From an uncultured Candidatus Melainabacteria bacterium (lineage in GTDB: Bacteria; Cyanobacteriota; Vampirovibrionia; Gastranaerophilales; Gastranaerophilaceae), in NCBI GenBank assembly GCA_934754855.1, contig CAKVJR010000061.1, forward strand, positions 1 to 10,122: a stretch of DNA of 10,122 nucleotides. Reading direction: 5' to 3'. The first letter of the stretch is position 1, and every line of letters starts with the position of its first letter. Below, piece by piece: positions 1 to 5,738 of the stretch. The position numbers and the translations under genes are program-made. The notes under the pieces are model-generated. The model saw only the letters and a list, made by a program, of their open reading frames with translations. It searched no databases and was not told where the DNA came from.

Positions 1-1105
1 GGTCAGAGTTTACAAATTTTGAAGCACCGTCTGTGATAACCGAATAATCTCTTGCTGTCGATTTTTGTTTGATGTTGCCATAATCATCTTCAAGTTTAAT
101 ATTTCCGACGACGAAAATATTTTTCGCTTTACTTGAATCTTCAACATCTTGACCTTTGATTGTCAAATCTTTTGATACGTTAACCTTAATGTTGTCAGCA
201 CCGTTCTTAGCATCAATAGTGATGTCTTCAAGACCTCTAAGGTTTCTTTCTTGAAGATCGCCGTAAGTCTTGGTTGTTGTTTCACGCATTTGAATTGTTT
301 TAATGTCTTTCAAATCAATCATATCGCTGCTGTTTGTAATAGCGGTATATCTTGAACCTGAACCTTGATAAATGTGGTATTGACCGTCTGTCGGGCTTTG
401 AACAATGTAGTATTTTTGTGAGCCGTCGCTATTTTTTGCATTGAGGTCAATCTTATTGTTTTCAAGATAATTTTTATCTGCGTTAGTAAGTTTGCTTACA
501 TAATTTTCGGCAGTTGCTGCTGCGTCATCGCCGAGAGTTTCCGTGTCAACTTGAGTGTTTAACAATACGTCTGATTTAAGAGTTTTTGTTTCTAATTGAT
601 TTTCAAGATAGTTGCCGTATTGTTCAAATTTACCTTCCATAATAGCGAAGTCAAGCGTTCTGAACATCGAATCGCCGTCGCCGTCAGTTACATATAAATG
701 ATTTCCTTTGAATGCAATATAGTTGTCGCCGTTACCACCGTCAATTTTGTTATTGTTGCCGATAGAGAGCATCATATCGTTACCGTCACCGCCGTGAAGG
801 TCGTTGTGTTCACCGATTGAAACAATGTAGTCTTCGTCTTTACCGCCTTCTACATAGTTGTTGTTACCGTTGATATAAATCTGATTTTTGCCCGATTCTG
901 CCGTGATTTTGTTATTATTACTGTTTGCCGTAACAATATCATCGCCGTCTGCGAGCAAAACAACGGTATCGTCAATATCTGTTGTGATTTTACCGTTTCC
1001 GCTACCGTCAACTACTAAGTTTGCACCAGCCTCCGAAGCCTTTTGCGTTTCAAAAGTTTTTTGAGTTGCTGCAATCTTTGCTTGCATGTTTGTCAGTGAA
1101 ATCAT
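1..1105 (-). CDS. RTX-like calcium-binding repeat protein, partial (3' end outside window)
   Basis: Open reading frame on the minus strand from ATG at 1103-1105, running without a stop for 368 codons to the window edge, so the C-terminus is missing. Residues 53-148 hold about five 17-19-residue units with the pattern [D/N]-G-[D/N]-[D/N]-x-[I/L/M]...N-N-x-[I/L/V]-x-G-G, for example GGDGNDMM, GGNGDNYI and DGDGDS. Paired nonapeptides of this kind form Ca2+-binding parallel beta-rolls in RTX proteins. Residues 150-368 are mixed Lys/Asp/Asn-rich sequence I do not recognise, with a later beta-like stretch around 288-340 (ITIDAKNGADNIKVNV). The first 40 residues are polar and Ala/Gln-rich (MISLTNMQAK), with no Sec signal peptide. 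RTX proteins are usually exported by type I systems using C-terminal signals, which cannot be checked here. The ribosome site is weak (GGGGCAAG about 5 nt before ATG). Function, substrate and export are unknown. Confidence 0.8.
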   Translation of the reverse strand, partial: MISLTNMQAKIAATQKTFETQKASEAGANLVVDGSGNGKITTDIDDTVVLLADGDDIVTANSNNNKITAESGKNQIYINGNNNYVEGGKDEDYIVSIGEHNDLHGGDGNDMMLSIGNNNKIDGGNGDNYIAFKGNHLYVTDGDGDSMFRTLDFAIMEGKFEQYGNYLENQLETKTLKSDVLLNTQVDTETLGDDAAATAENYVSKLTNADKNYLENNKIDLNAKNSDGSQKYYIVQSPTDGQYHIYQGSGSRYTAITNSSDMIDLKDIKTIQMRETTTKTYGDLQERNLRGLEDITIDAKNGADNIKVNVSKDLTIKGQDVEDSSKAKNIFVVGNIKLEDDYGNIKQKSTARDYSVITDGASKFVNSD

Positions 1106-1124
1106 TTTACTTGCCCCATATTAC

Positions 1125-1139
1125 ACTATAATATATAGT
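1125..1139. promoter_or_regulatory. Perfect 6-bp inverted repeat before the RTX-like gene
   Basis: ACTATA-ata-TATAGT lies 20 bp upstream of the ATG at 1105. Read on the minus strand it contains TATTAT/TATAGT, so it may overlap a -10 element or be an operator. Another possible promoter on the same strand is TTGAGA...TATAAA (about 1155-1181), with a short 15-nt spacer. Neither is strong, and short AT-rich palindromes are common in such DNA. Confidence 0.3.
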
Positions 1140-1256
1140 CACTTTTATACTTCTATTTATATAAAAACATTTTGCATCTCAATCATGACAAAAATTTAAA
1201 AATTGTTACAAAAATTCTTATTTCAAATCATGATTATCATTCGCTTTTCGGGATTT

Positions 1257-2165
1257 TTATGCCCTCGGGTGAGCGTTATCGTAAACCTCCTTGAGTCGGT
1301 GTAATGAAACGTGGGTGTAAATTTGCGTATTGCTTATGCTTGCGTGTCCCAAAAGTTCCTGAACGACCCTTAAATCTGCTCCGTGGTTTAATAATTTTGT
1401 CGCAAAACTGTGCCTGAAAACGTGTGGTGTCACGTGTTTCGGCAATTGTATATGCTCAACGGTTTCTTTGATTGCCGCCCGTATGCTTTGCGGGTGAAGT
1501 CGGAACCCCGTTTTGTTTATAAATACAGGCGATTCGTCCGTTGTTTCCTGCTTTGGTCCGTCAGTGTTAATTAAAGGACGAACTGTTTTTGTGTAGTTTT
1601 GTAACAATTCTTTTACTCTGTTCGAGATTAAAACGATTCTTTCTTTTGAACCTTTACCTGTAACTCTAATTTCGTTGTTTTCAATATTAAGGTCGGAAAA
1701 ATTCAATCCGCTTAACTCGGAAACACGCATACCGCTTGCGTACAGAAGTTCGAGAATTACTTTGTTTCTGTATCCTGACGGGGTATCGCTTTTTATGTTG
1801 TTTAAAATCTCTTCGGTTTCTTCTTCGGTCAAAAAGTTCGGCAAATTTTTGCTTTTTTTCGGCGAATGAATACCTTTTGCGGGATTTGTTTCAATAATTC
1901 TTTCTCGGAATAAAAATTTGAAAAATGTTCTGAGAGCGGCGATTTTCCTTGCTGTTGTGGTTTTTGTATATTTGAATTTTTGCAGGAAAACCAAATATTC
2001 TTTTAATTTTGAATAATCAATTTCGGAAATTTCCTTTTCGCCTGTCCAAATTAAAAAACTCAAAATGTCAGACGCATAAGCCCTTATGGTGTGTTGCGAA
2101 AAGTTTTTTTCCACCTCAAGGTATAATTTAAAATTTTCAAGATATTCGCTCGAAAGATTATTCAT
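1257..2165 (-). CDS. xerC: Tyrosine site-specific recombinase, XerC/XerD family
   Basis: A 302-residue protein, the usual Xer length. XerC/XerD act as a heterotetramer at the chromosomal dif site to resolve chromosome dimers at division. Residues 1-110 match the SAM-like core-binding domain (LEVEKNFSQHTIRAY). The catalytic domain has every family residue: Arg147 (ASGMRVSEL), Lys171 (VTGKGSKER), His248 and Arg251 (HVFRHSFAT), His274 (LLGHAS) and nucleophile Tyr283 (TQIYTHV). The C-terminus VYDNAHPRA and the SPKKSKNLPNFLTEEE linker look closer to XerC than XerD, but the subgroup is not certain. The reading frame stays open to 2357, yet those 64 extra residues resemble no Xer domain. The ATG at 2163-2165 gives the family length and sits where a good promoter would start transcription. 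It has no Shine-Dalgarno, consistent with leaderless translation. An integron or phage integrase is less likely given the length and lack of mobile-element context. Confidence 0.93.
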   Translation of the reverse strand: MNNLSSEYLENFKLYLEVEKNFSQHTIRAYASDILSFLIWTGEKEISEIDYSKLKEYLVFLQKFKYTKTTTARKIAALRTFFKFLFRERIIETNPAKGIHSPKKSKNLPNFLTEEETEEILNNIKSDTPSGYRNKVILELLYASGMRVSELSGLNFSDLNIENNEIRVTGKGSKERIVLISNRVKELLQNYTKTVRPLINTDGPKQETTDESPVFINKTGFRLHPQSIRAAIKETVEHIQLPKHVTPHVFRHSFATKLLNHGADLRVVQELLGHASISNTQIYTHVSLHRLKEVYDNAHPRA

Positions 2166-2171
2166 ATATGA

Positions 2172-2199
2172 ATTATAAAATTTTTTTTTAATGTGGCAA
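2172..2199 (-). promoter_or_regulatory. Promoter of xer gene, predicted leaderless start
   Basis: On the minus strand TTGCCA (-35, 2194-2199), a 16-nt spacer and TATAAT (-10, 2172-2177). The predicted transcription start, about 7 nt past the -10, falls at about 2165, which is the A of the xer ATG. No Shine-Dalgarno precedes that ATG, so the mRNA would be leaderless. Confidence 0.65.
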
Positions 2200-2384
2200 T
2201 CGGTTAAAAAATTTAATTTTTTCTCAAAATTAAGGCATGGATTTTTGTGAAATATGTCGATATGTTGCCCTAATATCACGTTAAAAAACGCTTTGTGAAG
2301 TTTTGTAAAGTTGAATTTAATCATGCAAATCACCATGCCTGCATGGGTTTCGGGCATACAACATATAGTTGTTTATACATTTTG

Positions 2385-2413
2385 TTGTCTGAATTTCTTG
2401 TATTGCTTATAAT
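2385..2413 (+). promoter_or_regulatory. Sigma-70-type promoter of the yggS-sepF unit
   Basis: TTGTCT (2385-2390), a 17-nt spacer, then a perfect TATAAT (2408-2413). Predicted start near 2420, giving a leader of about 35 nt that contains the strong ribosome site at 2438-2446. The spacing and the consensus -10 make this one of the clearest promoters in the window. The TTG at 2413, which would extend the yggS frame by 14 codons, overlaps the -10 and so cannot be the start if this promoter is used. Confidence 0.7.
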
Positions 2414-2437
2414 TGAAGAGTGTTTATGAGCATGCCT

Positions 2438-2446
2438 TAAAGGAGG
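2438..2446 (+). promoter_or_regulatory. Ribosome binding site deciding the yggS start
   Basis: TAAAGGAGG, a near-perfect anti-16S match, ends 8 nt before the ATG at 2455. It fixes the start at that ATG rather than at the upstream in-frame TTG (2413), which has no such site. Confidence 0.85.
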
Positions 2447-2454
2447 CGGAATTT

Positions 2455-3120
2455 ATGCACGATGCCATAACTGAAAGACTTGATTTCATAAACTCAACGC
2501 TCGTACCTTATAATCCAAAAATAGTTGCGGTAACAAAGTATTCAGACGAATCTTTGATATTTGATTATTACAAAGCAGGACTTCGTGATTTCGGGGAAAA
2601 TCGGGTGCAGGCAGCACTTGAGAAGATTAATAAATTACCTGAGGAAGTTCGGAACAATTCAAGATTTCACTTGATTGGGCATTTGCAAACAAACAAGGTC
2701 AAAGATGCAGTCGGGGTGTTCTATATGATACATTCTGTCGATTCTCTGAAACTTGCTCGGGCAATTTCAAAAGAAGCCGAGAAAAAAGGACTTGAACAAA
2801 AAATTCTTTTGCAGGTAAATAATGCACATGAAGAACAAAAGTTCGGGTTTGCTACCGAAGAACTTTTGGGTTGTATGGAAGAGTTGCTTGCTCTTCCTTC
2901 TCTCAAGATTGAGGGATTGATGAACATAGCACCTTTATCTCAAGATGAAGATTATCTACGGAATTTGTTTAAAAATATTAAGACTCTGAAAGATAAGTTA
3001 GAACTTGATTATAAAGTTAAACTGAATGAGTTATCGATGGGCATGAGCAATGATTATCTTATTGCTGTTCAGGAGGGTGCTACGATAATTCGATTGGGAA
3101 GAATTTTATTAAAAAAATAA
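2455..3120 (+). CDS. yggS: YggS/PROSC family PLP homeostasis protein
   Basis: A 221-residue cytoplasmic protein of the YggS/YlmE/PLPBP family, a single-domain fold-type III (alanine-racemase-like) TIM barrel that binds pyridoxal 5'-phosphate. It is thought to buffer PLP and affect vitamin B6 and amino acid balance rather than to catalyse a reaction. Family signatures in order: PLP lysine Lys28 in VAVTKYS, FGENRVQ (46-52), HLIGHLQTNK (72-81), HSVDS (93-97), QVN...EQKFGF (120-132), IEGLMNIAP (152-160), LSMGMSNDY (193-201) and the phosphate-binding IIRLGR (211-216). Length is normal. The start is ATG 2455, set by the TAAAGGAGG site. sepF follows after 21 nt and is probably co-transcribed, the same order as ylmE-ylmF (sepF) in Bacillus division clusters and in cyanobacteria. 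Nothing appears truncated. Confidence 0.95.
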   Translation: MHDAITERLDFINSTLVPYNPKIVAVTKYSDESLIFDYYKAGLRDFGENRVQAALEKINKLPEEVRNNSRFHLIGHLQTNKVKDAVGVFYMIHSVDSLKLARAISKEAEKKGLEQKILLQVNNAHEEQKFGFATEELLGCMEELLALPSLKIEGLMNIAPLSQDEDYLRNLFKNIKTLKDKLELDYKVKLNELSMGMSNDYLIAVQEGATIIRLGRILLKK

Positions 3121-3126
3121 TATAAT

Positions 3127-3132
3127 GGGAGG
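3127..3132 (+). promoter_or_regulatory. Ribosome binding site of sepF (GTG start)
   Basis: GGGAGG lies 9 nt before the GTG at 3142, supporting this non-ATG start. The TATAAT at 3121-3126 abuts this site; as a -10 it would start transcription past the Shine-Dalgarno, so it is more likely chance. Confidence 0.75.
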
Positions 3133-3141
3133 AACACAATA

Positions 3142-3624
3142 GTGACGGTACAAGATACACTTAAATTATGGATGGATAATTTTGCAAAGGGCTTCAGCGG
3201 AGAAGAAGGCGATTACATCGAAGAACCCGAAGAAGCAATTGCATACCCGACGGAAGGTCAATTGGCAATGCAACCCGAAATTAAACCGGTAGTTAGAAAT
3301 ACGGTAGAAACAGGTAAAAACGTAGTGAACGGTACATTTGGCAAAGGTAATACGGAAGTAATTATTTGTGAACCCCGTGAATATAAAGAATCAGTTGAGT
3401 TCGTAAAACACTTGAAAGATAAAAAATCTATCATTGTTAACCTCAATCTTCTTGATGCTAATGATGCTGTAAGATTGGTAGATTTCCTCTGCGGTGCAAC
3501 TCACGCATTGAACGGAAACCAACGCAAAATCAGCGAAAACGTTTTCATTTTCACTCCGATGAGCGTTTCTCTTTCAGCAGAATCTCAAGATGACAAAATG
3601 ATTAAAAACGCAATGTGGGAATAA
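3142..3624 (+). CDS. sepF: Cell division protein SepF
   Basis: A 160-residue SepF (Cdv2 in cyanobacteria), a membrane-associated FtsZ partner that tethers and organises the Z-ring. Residues 1-18 (MTVQDTLKLWMDNFAKGF) can form the amphipathic membrane-binding helix. An acidic, flexible linker follows (20-80: EEGDYIEEPEEA and onward). The C-terminal SepF domain spans about 82-155: TEVIICEPREYKES, IIVNLNLLDANDAVRLVDFL, then GATHALNGNQRKISENVFIFTP, which carries the glycine-rich turn used in dimerisation and FtsZ-tail binding. The start is GTG at 3142 with GGGAGG 9 nt upstream. It follows yggS by 21 nt without a visible promoter between, so co-transcription is likely. A perfect 12-bp hairpin follows the stop. 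The linker is longer than in B. subtilis SepF, as is common in cyanobacterial proteins. Confidence 0.95.
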   Translation: MTVQDTLKLWMDNFAKGFSGEEGDYIEEPEEAIAYPTEGQLAMQPEIKPVVRNTVETGKNVVNGTFGKGNTEVIICEPREYKESVEFVKHLKDKKSIIVNLNLLDANDAVRLVDFLCGATHALNGNQRKISENVFIFTPMSVSLSAESQDDKMIKNAMWE

Positions 3625-3657
3625 TTTCTTTACCTGATATTGTTTTATTTTAAGAAT

Positions 3658-3706
3658 AATAGCGTACGAAAATATCGTACGCTATTGTGCTGTTTTGATT
3701 TTTTTT
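3658..3706 (+). terminator. Perfect 12-bp hairpin after sepF, with delayed T-run
   Basis: AATAGCGTACGA (3658-3669), loop AAATA, TCGTACGCTATT (3675-3686), a perfect stem extendable by two pairs. An eight-T run (3699-3706) begins 12 nt after the stem, further than in a canonical intrinsic terminator. Probably the transcript end of yggS-sepF, but a processing or protein-binding hairpin is also possible. The 3' arm has a 9-nt complement at 3777-3785. Confidence 0.6.
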
Positions 3707-3810
3707 GTATAGTTTTGTAAATTTGAAATTATTAAAATCGAAGTTTTTTTAAATAATGCCGATAATACATGTTGAAGTACGATATAAAAGGTTAGTAAAG
3801 GTTTCATTTT

Positions 3811-5673
3811 ATGAGAATTGATTATTCGAAAATTAAAAAAATAAATTCTAACGAAGTCAATTCGTATAGAAATATCAATGCTCAGCAAAATCCGTCTGAA
3901 ATAGTAATTGATTTTTCGAGTATCAATTCAAATTTGCGTATGAACGGTATGGAAAATTATTATACCGAGCAAGAGGAAGAAGATGAAGATTACGAAACCG
4001 AACAAAATGATGACCAACAAGTAAGCAGTAACGACGATAAATCGAAAGCAAATCAAGCAAAAAACAATTGTGAGGCAAATAAAGAAAAGGCTGAAACTGA
4101 AACAGATAACAGTGACAGAGAAATTGCGAATTCTGATAAAGCAAAAGTTTCTGCTGAAAGTGCAACAAACTCAAACAGTTCTAAAATTAATTTAAACAAA
4201 AACCTTAATTTGCAAAATGCAAACAAAACAAATACAACTCAAGGTGCAAACAACGAAAAGGCGAATATTTTGTCCGACGGCAGCAACTCACAAAACACTT
4301 CCGTTGCGGAAAAAAATGCAGATATTCAGAAGCCCGAAGCGAAAGTTGCATCATTGATGGACGGTGTTTCTGATGCTGATACGAAGAGTAAATTAGGTAG
4401 TTTATCCTCAAAAGAACAAAGCGAAATCGGCAAATATGAAACTACAGGACAACAATTTCAACAAAATTTATCATTAGGAAATACGTCAAATAAACAAGGT
4501 TCAAAGAAACTTCAAGAGGCTGTAAATCAGCAGATGAAGAAAGTTGCCGCTCAAAAGGATATAAGCAGCGGTCAAAAGACAATATCGAATGGTCAACATC
4601 AAATTAAAAGCGGTCAACAACTTATCAAGGCTGCACAAGCGAAAATGAAAGAGGCTGCTCAAAATATCCAAAAAGCGACGCAGCATACGGCGAAAGCTAC
4701 AAAGGCAACTGCTGAAGGTACTGCAGAGTCAACCAAGGCAACTGCAAAGGCGGCATCAGCAACTGCTAAAACTGCAAGCGGCACTGGTTTTATGAGTGCT
4801 GCAGCGGCGGCTTTGGCATCAATTGTCGGAGCAGGAGCAGCACCCGGATTATTCTCTCAAGCGGCATCGGCTTTTGCTGGAGCGGCTACTGATGCTGCTG
4901 AGTCGGCACAAAGTGCTGCCTCTGCTGTAAAACATTTTGCGACTGCTACGGAAGAAACCGCAAATGCCGCAAAAGAGTCGACTAATGCAACTAAAAATAC
5001 TGCTGAGGCAACGAAAAAATCAACTTCCGGTACTAAAAAAATATCGAAAGGTTCTCAAGATGTTGCCAAAGGTACGAATAAAGTAACCCAAGGAACAACA
5101 AAACTTAATAATGCCACCACTGCGGAAAATTCCGCAAAACTTAGTGCTCAAAATGCTTTCCAAAAAGCACAACAATATTTTTCAAATGCCGATAATTTGA
5201 GCAATAATCTGCAAACTGCTCAAGATACAATAGAATCAATAGTTAAAGAGGCTTATGACCTTGTCGGTCAAAATTCTCAATCCGAAAAATCAAACGGAAA
5301 AACAAATAAAGGATTGAATAATCAAGCCGTTAACGGTCAATCTTCATATTTGAACAACGTAAATCAAGGTGCAAATTCAAATGTATCAAAATCGAATAGC
5401 GGTTATCTAAACGTATTGCAACAAAAAAATAACGCAAATGTAAATGGTAATCTTGCATCGAATAATAATAATGTCGATAACAACAAGAGTGGACTTCAAA
5501 ATCTACTTTCAGATGGAGTTTCAGGAGCACTTTCAAGTTTTGTCGGCAATTCTAATTCTGATTCTGTTTCAGTTTTTGGAAACCCGGCATCAAAACTCGG
5601 ATTGACAGATTTAAGTCAAGATACAAGTTTGTTCAGTGCCGCTAAAAATGTTACGAAGAAATTTGTAAAATAA
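3811..5673 (+). CDS. Heptad-repeat low-complexity protein of unknown function
   Basis: A 620-residue protein I do not recognise. ATG 3811 has TAAAGG 9 nt upstream. Residues 1-50 are polar with one hydrophobic patch (EIVIDFSSI). Residues 53-69 are strongly acidic, and 70-230 are Asn/Ser/Lys/Gln-rich and probably disordered. From 249 to 325 there are 11 consecutive 7-residue repeats of the form xx[I/M/T/A]xx[G/A/S][Q/T] (KDISSGQ, KTISNGQ, HQIKSGQ, then KATAEGT, AKTASGT). Residues 326-350 are a hydrophobic Ala/Gly segment (AAAAALASIVGAGAAPG). Residues about 361-437 resume heptads (ETANAAK, ESTNATK, NTAEATK, KISKGSQ). Residues 438-485 look helical, 490-580 are Asn-rich, and the end is basic (NVTKKFVK). 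There is no Sec signal and only one cysteine. An antiparallel helical hairpin with a membrane-seeking or Gly-zipper tip is my inference; a secreted, surface or translocator-like role is possible but unproven. It is flanked by a hairpin and a terminator, so it is probably monocistronic. Confidence 0.85.
   Translation: MRIDYSKIKKINSNEVNSYRNINAQQNPSEIVIDFSSINSNLRMNGMENYYTEQEEEDEDYETEQNDDQQVSSNDDKSKANQAKNNCEANKEKAETETDNSDREIANSDKAKVSAESATNSNSSKINLNKNLNLQNANKTNTTQGANNEKANILSDGSNSQNTSVAEKNADIQKPEAKVASLMDGVSDADTKSKLGSLSSKEQSEIGKYETTGQQFQQNLSLGNTSNKQGSKKLQEAVNQQMKKVAAQKDISSGQKTISNGQHQIKSGQQLIKAAQAKMKEAAQNIQKATQHTAKATKATAEGTAESTKATAKAASATAKTASGTGFMSAAAAALASIVGAGAAPGLFSQAASAFAGAATDAAESAQSAASAVKHFATATEETANAAKESTNATKNTAEATKKSTSGTKKISKGSQDVAKGTNKVTQGTTKLNNATTAENSAKLSAQNAFQKAQQYFSNADNLSNNLQTAQDTIESIVKEAYDLVGQNSQSEKSNGKTNKGLNNQAVNGQSSYLNNVNQGANSNVSKSNSGYLNVLQQKNNANVNGNLASNNNNVDNNKSGLQNLLSDGVSGALSSFVGNSNSDSVSVFGNPASKLGLTDLSQDTSLFSAAKNVTKKFVK
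4555..5121 (+). repeat. Two blocks of 21-bp-period coding repeats around a hydrophobic segment
   Basis: Codons 249-325 and about 361-437 of the 620-residue protein encode degenerate 7-residue repeats. Only the amino acid pattern is well conserved, with small residues (Ala, Gly, Ser, Thr) at two fixed heptad positions. Codon use differs between copies, so these look like old repeats kept by selection on the protein rather than recent tandem duplications. Confidence 0.8.
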
Positions 5674-5687
5674 TTTGATTTTTCAAC

Positions 5688-5717
5688 AAAAAACGAGGGA
5701 ATAAATCCTCGTTTTTT
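5688..5717. terminator. Bidirectional intrinsic terminator between convergent genes
   Basis: AAAAAA-CGAGG (5688-5698), an 8-nt loop, CCTCG-TTTTTT (5707-5717). The GC stem is flanked by A6 and T6, so it works on both strands: for the heptad-repeat gene ending at 5673 and for the minus-strand gene ending at 5739. Confidence 0.9.
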
Positions 5718-5738
5718 ATTTTTGGAATATGTTTTTTA

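Noticed and set aside
1113..1142. Possible dif recombination site near the xer gene
   Set aside because: The ATAATATATAG stretch resembles the AT-rich centre of dif, but the flanking arms do not match the XerC/XerD arm consensus.
2166..2357. 64-codon in-frame N-terminal extension of the Xer recombinase
   Set aside because: It matches no Xer domain, is strongly AT-rich, has no ribosome site, and contains the predicted xer promoter; the 302-residue form from 2165 is the normal family length.
2413..2454. TTG start extending yggS by 14 codons
   Set aside because: The TTG overlaps the -10 hexamer, and the strong TAAAGGAGG site points to the ATG at 2455.
3121..3126. TATAAT just before sepF as a separate promoter
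   Set aside because: Transcription would begin downstream of the sepF Shine-Dalgarno, and no -35 is present at the right distance.
4555..5121. CRISPR-like or recent tandem DNA repeats in the heptad-repeat gene
   Set aside because: The periodicity is at the amino acid level with divergent codons, in frame throughout, without identical repeats and unique spacers.
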